From the NCBI RefSeq assembly GCF_034555375.1, contig NZ_CP140706.1:1975001-2039000 (forward strand): a stretch of 64,000 nucleotides of DNA, written 5' to 3'. Under the pieces are notes generated by a model. It did not search any database, was not told the DNA's origin, and saw nothing but the letters and a program-made list of their open reading frames with translations. Source of the stretch: Pseudomonas sp. B33.4. Its GTDB lineage: Bacteria; Pseudomonadota; Gammaproteobacteria; Pseudomonadales; Pseudomonadaceae. Positions 16,404 to 24,630 of the stretch are shown here, piece by piece. A program made the position numbers and the translations under genes. The number at the start of each line of letters is the position of its first letter. Position 1 is the stretch's first letter.

Positions 16404-17150
16404 TCAGGCGCCGAAACCACCGTCGATGGTCAGGCTGGCACCGGTAATGTAACCGGCTTCCGGGCCTGCCAGATAAGCGACGAAGCTGGCGATTTCTTCG
16501 GCTTTACCGTAACGACCCACTGCCATCAGCGGGATCAGGCTTTCGGCGAAGTCACCGTGGGCCGGGTTCATGTCGGTGTCGACCGGGCCTGGCTGCACGT
16601 TGTTGACGGTGATACCGCGTGGGCCGAGGTCGCGGGCCAGGCCTTTGGTCAGGCCGACCAGTGCTGATTTGCTCATCGCATACACACCGCCGCCGGCGAA
16701 GGGCATGCGGTCGGCGTTGGTGCTGCCGATGTTGATGATGCGCGCGCCTTCGCCCATGTGCTTGGCGGCTTCCTGCGAGGCGATGAAGACGCTGCGAATG
16801 TTGATCGCCACGGTCTGGTCGAAGTCTTCGAGTTTGAAGTCTTCCAGCGGTGCGACGGCCAGTACGCCAGCGTTGTTGACCAGAATGTCGACTCGGCCAA
16901 AGGCTTCGACGGTAGCGCTGACGGCGTGGCGAATGGCGGCGGCATCAGCGCTGTCAGCTTTGATCGCCAAGGCTTTGCCGCCGTTGGCGGTGATGCTGTT
17001 CTGCAATTCTTCGGCTTTGGCGGTGGAGCTGACGTAGGTGAAGGCTACTGCAGCGCCTTCAGCGGCCAGGCGTTTGACGATGGCTGCGCCGATACCACGG
17101 GAACCGCCTTGAATCAGAGCAACTTTACCGCTGAGGTGTTGAGTGGTCAT
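16404..17150 (-). CDS. short-chain dehydrogenase/reductase (3-oxoacyl-ACP reductase-like)
   Basis: 248 residues of classical SDR. Cofactor motif GGSRGIG at 15-21, NNAG at 92-95, and the catalytic Ser143, Tyr157, Lys161 (VYAMSKSA). The C-terminus GASLTIDGGFGA is the usual FabG-like ending. It would be an NAD(P)H-dependent carbonyl reductase; the substrate is not evident. It lies divergent to a LysR gene across 127 bp, the standard arrangement for a regulator controlling its neighbour, so it is probably induced through that LysR protein. Confidence 0.88.
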   Translation of the reverse strand: MTTQHLSGKVALIQGGSRGIGAAIVKRLAAEGAAVAFTYVSSTAKAEELQNSITANGGKALAIKADSADAAAIRHAVSATVEAFGRVDILVNNAGVLAVAPLEDFKLEDFDQTVAINIRSVFIASQEAAKHMGEGARIINIGSTNADRMPFAGGGVYAMSKSALVGLTKGLARDLGPRGITVNNVQPGPVDTDMNPAHGDFAESLIPLMAVGRYGKAEEIASFVAYLAGPEAGYITGASLTIDGGFGA

Positions 17151-17277
17151 GTTCGATCTCCAGAGTGATCAAGGCGGGAATGCCTTGGTATTGGTGCCGA
17201 GTATCGGCGTGGTATCGACAACTGTGTAGACCATGATTGCTATAGTCTGTGTAAACCAGAAGTTTATAGTGGTGATC

Positions 17278-18204
17278 ATGGAAACCTTCAGCAGCATTGA
17301 ATGCTTCGTGCGCAGTGCCGAAGTCGGCAGCTTTGCCGAGGCCGCACGGCGCTTGAGCCTGACCCCGGCAGCCGTCGGCAAAAGTGTGGCCAAACTCGAA
17401 GTGCGGCTCGGTGTGCGGCTGTTCCAGCGTAGTACACGCAGCCTGACGCTGACTGAGGCCGGACAACTGTTTCTGGATCAAGTCAGCGGTAGCCTGACCA
17501 CCATTCAAAATGCCGTGGCCAATCTGTCCAGTGTCGAAGGGCTGCCGGCGGGAACGCTGAAAGTCAGCATGGGCGCAGCATTTGGCTGTCTGCATATCGT
17601 GCCGATGCTCGGTGAGTTCCTACGACGATATCCGGCGATCAATCCGGACTGGCATTTCGATAATCGACAGGTCGATCTAATCGCCCAGGGCTTTGATGCG
17701 GCCATCGGTGGCGGCTTCGAACTGCCGCAAGGCGTGATCGCACGCAAACTGAGCCCGGCGCACCGGATATTGGTCGCGTCCACCGACTATTTACAGGCCA
17801 ATCCCGAAATCATCGAGCCGGATGACCTCAGCCATCACGACGGCATTCTGATTCGCTCGCCACAAACCGGACGCGTGCGTTCCTGGCAATTGACCGGGCG
17901 CAATCCACAGAACTGTCGGCCGTTGATGCTCAAGGCGCGAATGACCCTGAGCGATTCCGAAGCGGCATGCGTGACGGCGGCACAAGGCTTGGGGATTGCG
18001 CTGGTGAGTATGCCGTTTGCGGTGGGCTATCTGCAGGCGGGGACATTGCAGCGGGTGTTGCCGGACTGGTTTGTTGATGATGGAAATATCTCGATCTATT
18101 ACGCCGAACATAAGTTGTTGCCGGGGAAGACTCGGGCGTTTGTGGATTTTGTGATTGAGCAGTTTGCGGAGCAGGGGTTGGCGCGACGGTTCAGTGCGAT
18201 TTGA
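17278..18204 (+). CDS. LysR-family transcriptional regulator
   Basis: 308 residues. An N-terminal winged helix-turn-helix (METFSSIECFVRSAEVGSF, AARRLSLTPAAVGKSVAKLE, LFQRSTRSLTLTEAG) is followed by a LysR substrate-binding domain. ATG 17278 gives the canonical start directly before the HTH. It is divergently transcribed from the SDR gene and most likely regulates it. An inverted repeat follows the stop codon. Confidence 0.9.
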   Translation: METFSSIECFVRSAEVGSFAEAARRLSLTPAAVGKSVAKLEVRLGVRLFQRSTRSLTLTEAGQLFLDQVSGSLTTIQNAVANLSSVEGLPAGTLKVSMGAAFGCLHIVPMLGEFLRRYPAINPDWHFDNRQVDLIAQGFDAAIGGGFELPQGVIARKLSPAHRILVASTDYLQANPEIIEPDDLSHHDGILIRSPQTGRVRSWQLTGRNPQNCRPLMLKARMTLSDSEAACVTAAQGLGIALVSMPFAVGYLQAGTLQRVLPDWFVDDGNISIYYAEHKLLPGKTRAFVDFVIEQFAEQGLARRFSAI

Positions 18205-18214
18205 GTATGGTTTT

Positions 18215-18338
18215 AGACCGCGGTGCGGCCATCGCGGGCAAGCCCGCTCCCACAGGTTTTTGTGTTGTGCACAAAATCTGTGGGCAACTCAGAACCTGTG
18301 GGAGCGTGGCTTGCCCGCGCTGAACGATAACGCGGTCT
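18215..18338. repeat. REPIN-type inverted repeat (GCGGGCAAGCCCGC class)
   Basis: Nested inverted arms: AGACCGCG (18215-18222) with CGCGGTCT (to 18338), and CGCGGGCAAGCCCGCTCCC (18233) with its near inverse ending 18319. The distal arm runs into the last codons of the racemase gene. Confidence 0.75.
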
Positions 18339-19065
18339 ACCGGGCAAACCGCCCCGGCCAGCCAATGATGTTCTTCGGCCGTGGCGTTGCATAAGTCCGT
18401 ACTTTCGACGTCGACAAGCGCAACCGCACCAGCGATTCGGCAATCGTCACCGCCGCCGTCACGCCATCCACCACTGGCACACCCGTACGCCGACGAATTT
18501 GCTCATCCAGCCCGGCCATGCCGCCGCACCCCAGGCAGATCACCTCGGCTTTATCCTGCGTCACCGCCAGTTCAGCCTGATGCACGATCGCTTCCAGCGC
18601 ACGCTGCGGCTCGTGTTCCAGCTCCAGAACGGCCAAGCCACTGGCTCGCACCGATGCACAACGATCCCACAGCCCGGAGAGTTTCAGCCGATCCTCAATC
18701 AATGGCACGGTGCGATCCAGCGTGGTCACCACTGAATACGCGTGGCCGAGAAACATCGCCGTACTCGCTGCCGCATCGGTGATATCCACCACCGGCACAT
18801 TGAGCAATTCTTGCAAGCCTTCCCGGCCATGCTCGCCGTAGCCGGCCTGAATCACTGCATCGAACGGCTGATCGTAGGCCATCACCCGATCCATCACCGC
18901 GATGGCCGCGAGGTAGCTTTCAAAATTTCCTTCAATCGAATCGGCGCCGAAGTACGGCGTCAAACCGACGATTTCCGTTCCGGGTGAAGCTACGGCCTGC
19001 GCCGAACGGGCAATGGCCTCGGTGATGGATTCGGTGGTGTTGACGTTGACCACGAGAATACGCAT
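18337..19065 (-). CDS. Asp/Glu/hydantoin (allantoin) racemase family protein with first catalytic Cys replaced
   Basis: 242 residues of the hydantoin/allantoin racemase family: MRILVVNVNTTESIT at the N-terminus, VVTTLDRTVPLI in the middle, and ICLGCGGMAGLDE with Cys180. Racemases of this group use two cysteines. At the position of the first (usually A-C-F-G-D-P-G) this protein reads QAGYGEHG, so Gly75 stands where Cys is expected. It may be a one-base catalyst, an isomerase of another type, or inactive. It is adjacent to an NCS1 permease (54 bp), which suggests the substrate is a nucleobase-derived hydantoin or allantoin. Confidence 0.82.
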   Translation of the reverse strand: MRILVVNVNTTESITEAIARSAQAVASPGTEIVGLTPYFGADSIEGNFESYLAAIAVMDRVMAYDQPFDAVIQAGYGEHGREGLQELLNVPVVDITDAAASTAMFLGHAYSVVTTLDRTVPLIEDRLKLSGLWDRCASVRASGLAVLELEHEPQRALEAIVHQAELAVTQDKAEVICLGCGGMAGLDEQIRRRTGVPVVDGVTAAVTIAESLVRLRLSTSKVRTYATPRPKNIIGWPGRFAR

Positions 19066-19119
19066 GGGGAAATCCTTATAGCGGGCAGTTCTGCGGCCCG
19101 AAACCGGGCCGCGAGGGAG

Positions 19120-20658
19120 TTAATGGCAGACGTTGTCGACAGCGATCGATTCGCCGCTGACGTCGGCGTAGTGCGGCTGGCGCTTGGCGATGATCAGATA
19201 GAGCATTCCGGCGATGCCGGCACCGATCAGCCAGGAGAACGGCGAGACGCTGTGGAAACCCGGTACCAGTGCCAGGACGATGGCGATCAGCGCCGCAGGA
19301 ATAAACGCCGCCACCGCACGGAAATTGACGCCTCGGCTGTAGTAATAAGCGCCGTTGGGATCTTCGCTGTAGAGTTGCGGTACGTTGATCCGGCCTTTGC
19401 GGATCAGCCAGTAGTCGACCATGATCACCCCGTACAACGGGCCGAGCAGGGCGCCGAGGCCGGACAGGAAATACACGATTACCAGAGGGCTGTTGTAGAG
19501 ATTCCACGGCAGGATCAGCACCGCGATGGTGGCACTGATCAGTCCGGCGCGGCGGAAGGTCAGGTACTTCGGCGCCAGGTTACTCAACACGAAGGCCGGG
19601 GCGACGAAGTTGGCCATGATGTTCACCGCGACGGTGACGATCAGGAACGCCAGGCAACCGAGCACCAGGAAGAAGGTGTTGGGAATCGAAGCGATGATCT
19701 CGGTCGGGCTTTCAATGATCCGGCCATTGATCTGAAATTGCGCACCGCAGAGCAGGACAGTAATCGCGGCGAACACCAGAATATTCACCGGCAAACCCCA
19801 GAAGTTTCCTACCTTGATGGTCTTGCGGCACGGCGAAGAACGGGCGAAATCGCAGAAGTTGAGAATCAGCGTGCCGTAGATCGCCAGCCACAAGGCGCCG
19901 CCGGCAAAAATGTTGCGCCACATCTCGCCACCGGTCAGCGGCTCGCGAGTCGACCAGGCGATAGTCGCGTTGGCCTGGAAGTACATCCACGCAGCGAGGG
20001 CGGCCACGGTCAGCAAAATCACTGGTCCGGCAAACGCTTCGTAACGGCGCACCATTTCCATGCCATAGGCAAGAATCGCCAGTTGCACGAACCAGATCGC
20101 CACGAAGCACACCCAGCCCAGCGTCGACAGGCCGAGAGTCGAATTGTGGTCGTATTCGGCGAAGCCTGGATGCACAGCGGTGAGCAGAACCCGGAACACT
20201 ACCGACGCCAGATACGTCTGAATACCGAACCAGGCAATGGCGATAACCGCCCGGATCAGTGCGGGAATCTGCGCACCGTGGATGCCGAAACTGATCCGGC
20301 TGATGACAGGAAACGGCACACCGGTTTTCTGCCCCATGTAGCCGGACAGGTTCATGAAGAAATACACCAGCGCCGCGCCAATCCCCAGCGACAGCAGAAT
20401 CTGCCAGCCACCCAGGCCCAAGGCATACAGCCCAATGGCGAAGGAATAGTTGGCGATGTTGTGCACATCGTTTGTCCAGAGGGCGAAGATGCTGTACTTG
20501 CCCCAGCGCCGACCTTCGGCCTTGGTCGGCGCGAGGTCGCTGTTGTGCAGGCGAGGACTGAGTTGTAATGGTTCGCTCAGACCGTCATCGGGTAACGGTT
20601 GGTCGAGGGCAGAGGCGGGCAGATTCAGCGCGATGTTGTTGGAGAGACTTGTACGCAT
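19120..20658 (-). CDS. NCS1-family nucleobase/hydantoin:cation symporter
   Basis: 512 residues with about 12 membrane helices. NCS1 signatures: WGKYSIFALWTNDVHNIANY near the start of TM1, GVPFPVISRISFGIHGA, and a C-terminal GVIMVDYWLIRKG. ATG 20658 is chosen over the upstream ATG because AGGAG lies 8 nt before it. This family imports uracil, cytosine, allantoin or benzyl-hydantoin with Na+ or H+. With the downstream racemase it forms a likely two-gene uptake/processing operon. A -24/-12 promoter and a palindromic operator lie upstream (20823-20867), pointing to nitrogen-limited, ligand-controlled expression. Confidence 0.9.
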   Translation of the reverse strand: MRTSLSNNIALNLPASALDQPLPDDGLSEPLQLSPRLHNSDLAPTKAEGRRWGKYSIFALWTNDVHNIANYSFAIGLYALGLGGWQILLSLGIGAALVYFFMNLSGYMGQKTGVPFPVISRISFGIHGAQIPALIRAVIAIAWFGIQTYLASVVFRVLLTAVHPGFAEYDHNSTLGLSTLGWVCFVAIWFVQLAILAYGMEMVRRYEAFAGPVILLTVAALAAWMYFQANATIAWSTREPLTGGEMWRNIFAGGALWLAIYGTLILNFCDFARSSPCRKTIKVGNFWGLPVNILVFAAITVLLCGAQFQINGRIIESPTEIIASIPNTFFLVLGCLAFLIVTVAVNIMANFVAPAFVLSNLAPKYLTFRRAGLISATIAVLILPWNLYNSPLVIVYFLSGLGALLGPLYGVIMVDYWLIRKGRINVPQLYSEDPNGAYYYSRGVNFRAVAAFIPAALIAIVLALVPGFHSVSPFSWLIGAGIAGMLYLIIAKRQPHYADVSGESIAVDNVCH

Positions 20659-20822
20659 TCCGGCAGGCTCCTGATGTTCAAGGCCGCGATGACTGTGCAT
20701 AAGCCGTCAGGCTCGACAAATCTTCGTCGCGGCAGTGAAAACATCACTGGTTACGGGGCATCTGCAGCCTGTACGGGATAGGGCGCTTCAGGCTTGCGGA
20801 TCGAAAGTGTGTATGTTTTGCA

Positions 20823-20838
20823 GTTTTGTATACAAAAC
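20823..20838. promoter_or_regulatory. palindromic operator upstream of NCS1 permease
   Basis: GTTTTGTATACAAAAC, a perfect 16-bp palindrome. It would overlap the first transcribed bases predicted from the -24/-12 element just upstream. The TTGTATACAA core is typical of FCD-type GntR repressor sites. No such regulator gene is adjacent. Confidence 0.55.
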
Positions 20839-20851
20839 ATGTATGCACTAA

Positions 20852-20867
20852 AGCCAGATTTGTGCCA
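20852..20867 (-). promoter_or_regulatory. sigma54 (-24/-12) promoter of the NCS1 permease operon
   Basis: The minus strand reads TGGCACAAATCTGGCT: GG and GC separated by exactly 10 nt, with the full TGGCAC -24 block. It lies 194 bp upstream of the permease start. Confidence 0.6.
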
Positions 20868-21046
20868 GTTAGAGATCTATGCGCAGCCGTGTTCATTTCG
20901 AAAAGTTATCGATGAAGGCTAAGTGGTTGAAAATAATTGGTTAAAAATTGACCGTTCGAACAGGTATTTATTTTAGGCGGGGGATTTTGTCGGCAGACGT
21001 GAGCGAGGATTATTCAGGCGGGATGTAACTTTTCAGGGCGCGTAAA

Positions 21047-21101
21047 CAAAAAAGTGCACACATAAATGGCACCGATGGTGACATTCGTGTGTACACGTTT
21101 T
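21047..21101. repeat. long imperfect inverted repeat
   Basis: AAAAAGTGCACACATAAATG... is mirrored by ...CATTCGTGTGTACACGTTTTT around a CACCGATGGTG centre. It ends in a T-run, so it could terminate the cysH transcript poorly, or serve as a protein-binding dyad. The 577-bp gap 20659-21235 otherwise holds the promoter, operator and a REPIN, and no gene. Confidence 0.4.
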
Positions 21102-21122
21102 TAAGGTCGCGCAGGTGCGAAA

Positions 21123-21212
21123 TGTGGGAGCGAGCCTGCTCGCGAATGCGTAGTGTCAGTCAACGAATATGTCGATTGACACTACGCATTCGCGGGTAGG
21201 CTCGCTCCCACA
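21123..21212. repeat. REPIN with near-complete self-complementarity
   Basis: TGTGGGAGCGAGCCTGCTCG at 21123 and its inverse at the end (21212). Unlike most copies, the internal spacer is itself palindromic (ATGCGTAGTGTCA ... TGACACTACGCAT), so nearly the whole 90 bp can fold into one hairpin. Confidence 0.85.
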
Positions 21213-21235
21213 GGGGATGTCACTGGAATTGGAGA

Positions 21236-21970
21236 TCAGGCCTTGCTAATGATATTGCCCGCATGCAACCCGCATTCTTTCTGCGTCGCTTCTTCCCACC
21301 ACCAACGCCCCTCGCGCTCATGTTGGTTCGGCAACACCGGGCGGGTGCATGGTTCGCAGCCGATGCTGATGAAGCCGCGCTCATGCAGGCTGTTGTACGG
21401 CAGTTCGAGCATGCGGATGTAACCCCAGATCTCTTCGCTGGTCATCTGTGCCAACGGGTTGAACTTGTACAGGGTGCGCTCCGGCGTGGAGAACGCGGTG
21501 TCGATTTCCATCGCTGCCACGGCGCTGCGAGTGCCTGGGCTCTGGTCGCGGCGCTGGCCGGTGGCCCAGGCTTTGACGCCGGACAGCTTGCGGCGCAGTG
21601 GTTCGATCTTGCGGATGCCACAGCATTCGCCGTGGCCGTCCTTGTAGAAACTGAACAGGCCTTTTTCCTTCACGAACGGTTCCAGTTTCGTGTAGTCCGG
21701 GGACACCAGTTCGATGTCGATCTTGTAGTGCTCGCGCACTTGATCGATGAAGCGATAGGTCTCCGGGTGCAGGCGACCGGTGTCGAGGCTGAACACCTTG
21801 ACGTTCTTGTTGAGCTTCCAGGCCATGTCCACCAGCACCACATCCTCGGCGCCGCTGAAAGATATCCACAGATCGTCGCCGAACTCGGCAAACGCGAGTT
21901 TGAGGATGTCTTGGGCGGATTTGTTGGCATAGGTCGTGGCGAGTTCCACGACGTCGAACGTTGGGCTCAT
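21236..21970 (-). CDS. cysH: adenylylsulfate (APS)/PAPS reductase
   Basis: 244 residues. [15 protein letters not shown] is the phosphate-binding loop and [11 protein letters not shown] the substrate loop. The paired cysteines [15 protein letters not shown] and IGCEPCTRP form the CC...CxxC set that binds a [4Fe-4S] cluster, diagnostic of the bacterial APS-reducing type. The catalytic Cys lies in the C-terminal KECGLHAG. It reduces activated sulfate to sulfite in assimilatory cysteine synthesis, using thioredoxin. It is transcribed away from thrH and probably alone; a REPIN and a long dyad lie downstream. Confidence 0.95.
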   Translation of the reverse strand: MSPTFDVVELATTYANKSAQDILKLAFAEFGDDLWISFSGAEDVVLVDMAWKLNKNVKVFSLDTGRLHPETYRFIDQVREHYKIDIELVSPDYTKLEPFVKEKGLFSFYKDGHGECCGIRKIEPLRRKLSGVKAWATGQRRDQSPGTRSAVAAMEIDTAFSTPERTLYKFNPLAQMTSEEIWGYIRMLELPYNSLHERGFISIGCEPCTRPVLPNQHEREGRWWWEEATQKECGLHAGNIISKA

Positions 21971-22134
21971 CAGGGCGGCTTCCTACAGGTCGGTGGCGCT
22001 GGGCGCTCTATATGGGGCCGATGTTAACAAAAAGCTGCGAGGCTCGGGGCGCGCTGTGCGTTGCGCGTGTGGATGTGAGTCGCTAGAGTTCGGCCTCGCT
22101 CGACTCAAATAATCAATACAAACGGGAGTGTCTT

Positions 22135-22752
22135 GTGGAAATTGCTTGCCTGGATCTTGAAGGGGTGTTGGTGCCGGAAATCTGGATCGCCTTCGCCGAA
22201 AAAACCGGAATCGACTCCCTCAAGGCTACCACCCGGGACATTCCCGATTACGACGTGCTGATGAAGCAGCGTCTGCGCATCCTCGATGAGCACGGCTTGA
22301 AGCTGTCGGACATTCAGGAAGTGATCGCCACATTGAAGCCGCTGGACGGCGCAGTGGAGTTCGTCAATTGGCTGCGCGAACGCTTTCAGGTGGTGATTCT
22401 GTCAGACACGTTTTACGAGTTCTCACAGCCGCTGATGCGTCAACTGGGTTTCCCGACCTTGCTTTGCCATCGTCTGATAACGGATGAAACCGGGCGAGTG
22501 ACCAGCTATCAGTTGCGTCAGAAAGATCCGAAGCGCCAGTCGGTGCTGGCGTTCAAGAGCCTGTATTACCGGGTGATCGCGGCGGGGGATTCGTATAACG
22601 ACACGACGATGCTGGGCGAGGCGGATGCCGGGATTCTGTTTCATGCGCCGGAGAATGTGATTCGCGAGTTTCCGCAGTTCCCGGCGGTGCATACCTTTGC
22701 CGAGTTGAAGCAGGAGTTCATCAAAGCTTCTAACAGAGAATTGAGTTTGTAA
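22135..22752 (+). CDS. thrH: phosphoserine phosphatase / homoserine phosphotransferase ThrH
   Basis: 205 residues of HAD fold. The start is GTG 22135, preceded by GGGAG, giving MEIACLDLEGVLVPEIW. The nucleophile motif is the ThrH-specific D-x-E (DLEGV) instead of the usual DxD. Motif II is ILSDTFYEF, motif III/IV is AAGDSYNDTTMLGEADAGI. In Pseudomonas, ThrH dephosphorylates phosphoserine and can transfer the phosphate to homoserine, linking serine and threonine synthesis. It stands alone; a REPIN separates it from convergent pabB. Confidence 0.93.
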   Translation: MEIACLDLEGVLVPEIWIAFAEKTGIDSLKATTRDIPDYDVLMKQRLRILDEHGLKLSDIQEVIATLKPLDGAVEFVNWLRERFQVVILSDTFYEFSQPLMRQLGFPTLLCHRLITDETGRVTSYQLRQKDPKRQSVLAFKSLYYRVIAAGDSYNDTTMLGEADAGILFHAPENVIREFPQFPAVHTFAELKQEFIKASNRELSL

Positions 22753-22759
22753 TGAATAC

Positions 22760-22851
22760 CCCTGTAGGAGCTGCCGAAGGCTGCGATCTTTTGATCTGGT
22801 TTTTCAGGATCAAGATCAAAAGATCGCAGCCTTCGGCAGCTCCTACACGGG
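22760..22851. repeat. REPIN (GTAGGAGCTGCCGAAGGCTGCGATC class)
   Basis: CCTGTAGGAGCTGCCGAAGG with its inverse complement ending 22851. This second REP class in the window differs in sequence from the GTGGGAGCGAGC class. It lies between convergent thrH and pabB. Confidence 0.85.
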
Positions 22852-22860
22852 TTGTGTCAT

Positions 22861-24204
22861 TCAGAGGTTCTGCAGGGTGTCGAGGAGGATTCTGACTTTG
22901 GTGATCGACTCCTGATACTCAGCCTGCCAGTCCGAATCCGCAACAATCCCGCCACCGCCCCAGCAGCACACCTGACCATCCTTGACCAGCAGACTGCGGA
23001 TCGCGATGGAACTGTCCATTTCGCCGCGCACGTCCAGGTACAGCAACGAACCGCAATACAAGCCGCGCCGGGTCGGTTCCAGCTCATCGATGATCTGCAT
23101 TGCGCGAATCTTTGGTGCGCCGGTAATCGAGCCGCCGGGGAAGCTGCCGGCAATCAAATCCAGCGCGTCGCGGTCATCCGCCAGTTCACCGGTCACGCTG
23201 CTGACCAGGTGATGCACGTTCGGATAGCTTTCCAGGCTAAACAACTCCGGCACCCGCACCGAACCAATGCGGCAGGTGCGGCCGAGGTCGTTGCGCAGCA
23301 GATCAACGATCATCAGGTTTTCCGCGCGATCCTTGGGGCTGGCCAGCAGTTCGGCGGCGTTGGCAGCGTCTTCGGCGGGTGTCAGGCCACGCGGACGGGT
23401 GCCTTTGATCGGGCGGGTTTCCACCTGACGTTCGCTGACTTTGACGAAGCGCTCGGGTGACAGGCTCAACACGGCGCCGCCGTCGGGCAGGCTCTGGAAA
23501 CCGGAAAACGGCGTCGGGCAGGCTTCGCGCAATTTGCAGTACGCCAGCCACGGGTCGCCCTGACACGACGCACGGAAACGCTGAGCGAAATTGACCTGAT
23601 AGCAGTCGCCGGCCTGGATGTAATGCTGAATGCGTTCGAACGCCTGACGGTAATCGTCGGCCGAGAGATCGGCGGCCATCGGCTGGTTCAGTTTGAACGG
23701 GGTCAGTGCACTGGCGACTGGCTGCGTGAACAACGCAATCAGCCGCTGTTTCTCGCTATCGATCACCGACGGGTGGAAGACCAATTGGCTGGTGGCCGCC
23801 TGGTGATCGCTGATCAGTGCCCAGTGGTACAGGCCAAAACGTGCATCCGGCAGCTGCAGATCATCGCGGGACTGGCTCGGCAGGTTTTCCAGATGCCGGC
23901 CGAAGTCGTAGCTCAGGTAGCCGATCAAGCCGCCCGCGAATGGCAGCTCGAAACCTGCTGGCAAATCAGCCTCGCCCAGGCGACTCAGATTGTTCCGCAG
24001 ACGTTGCAGGAAGTGCTCGCCGCTCTCGTCCGGCAACACCGCCAGTTGTTCCAGCGGCCAGGCGCTGAGCAGGTCATAACGGCCACGGTCAGCGCTCGGG
24101 CGGCCACTGTCGAGCAGCACGGCGCCGGGCGCGTTGCGGATGGCCGCGAAATAGCCGGCGGGATTGGCGCGATAGGGCAGGGGATGTACGGAACAGGTCA
24201 ACAT
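22861..24204 (-). CDS. pabB: aminodeoxychorismate synthase component I
   Basis: 447 residues of the chorismate-binding (anthranilate synthase component I) family. The N-terminal GYLSYDFGRHLENL region is followed by the catalytic domain with YIQAGDCYQVNFAQRF, RPIKGTRPRG (the PabB-type PIKGT Lys), DLLRNDLGRTC, FPGGSITGAPK and the end GGGIVADSD. ATG 24204 is used; the upstream extension is derived from the adjoining repeat element. The enzyme aminates chorismate to ADC, the precursor of p-aminobenzoate and folate; its amidotransferase PabA must be encoded elsewhere. Confidence 0.93.
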   Translation of the reverse strand: MLTCSVHPLPYRANPAGYFAAIRNAPGAVLLDSGRPSADRGRYDLLSAWPLEQLAVLPDESGEHFLQRLRNNLSRLGEADLPAGFELPFAGGLIGYLSYDFGRHLENLPSQSRDDLQLPDARFGLYHWALISDHQAATSQLVFHPSVIDSEKQRLIALFTQPVASALTPFKLNQPMAADLSADDYRQAFERIQHYIQAGDCYQVNFAQRFRASCQGDPWLAYCKLREACPTPFSGFQSLPDGGAVLSLSPERFVKVSERQVETRPIKGTRPRGLTPAEDAANAAELLASPKDRAENLMIVDLLRNDLGRTCRIGSVRVPELFSLESYPNVHHLVSSVTGELADDRDALDLIAGSFPGGSITGAPKIRAMQIIDELEPTRRGLYCGSLLYLDVRGEMDSSIAIRSLLVKDGQVCCWGGGGIVADSDWQAEYQESITKVRILLDTLQNL

Positions 24205-24279
24205 GGGCGGGGCAGATCGGCCGTTGAGGCGGGGTGGGGATTGTAGTCCTCTCCGATGCCAGATCAAAGTCAAAAGCCT

Positions 24280-24606
24280 CCCCCTCACCCCAACCCTCTC
24301 CCCCAAGGGGGCGAGGGGGAAAGGGAGCAGATCGGGGGCTTTTCAAAACTTGGGTTCGGCTCGATATCTTGGGGGAGGAGCCGATCTGCATGCTTTTCAA
24401 GGCCAGAGTTCGACTCGATATCTTGGGGGAGGAGCCGATCTGCATGCTTTTCAAGGCCAGGGTTCGGCTTGATATCTTGGGGGAGGGAGCCGATCTTCAT
24501 GCTTTTCAAGGCTTGAGTTCGACTCAAGACGTTCAGGTCGGCGTACCTCCAACATCCACCTCGGTCAGTCCCCTCTCCCTCCGGGAGAGGGCTAGGGTGA
24601 GGGGCT
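24280..24606. repeat. composite repeat element A with a 54-bp tandem array
   Basis: Outer arms CCCCTCACCCCAACCCTCTC and GGGAGAGGGCTAGGGTGAGG are inverted. Inside, a unit of 54 bp (start points 24352, 24406, 24460, next at 24515) repeats about three times, with degenerate part-copies on each side. The unit contains TTCGGCTCGATATCTTGGGG and GCCGATCTGCATGCTTTTCA. No gene is present in this 425-bp gap. Confidence 0.85.
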
Positions 24607-24630
24607 TTTAGCTTTTCAGCTCTTGAGCTT

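Noticed and set aside
21054..21090. NtrC binding site in the CACCGATGGTG dyad upstream of the NCS1 promoter
   Set aside because: The half-site spacing is three, not the five expected for NtrC sites, so I kept it only as an unexplained inverted repeat.
24352..24535. CRISPR-like periodic repeats
   Set aside because: The whole 54-bp unit repeats without unique spacers and no cas genes are near; it is a plain tandem array.
24234..24611. Overlapping short frames through the 54-bp repeat array of element A
   Set aside because: They encode only the repeat in all three frames with no ribosome site; the period is non-coding in character.
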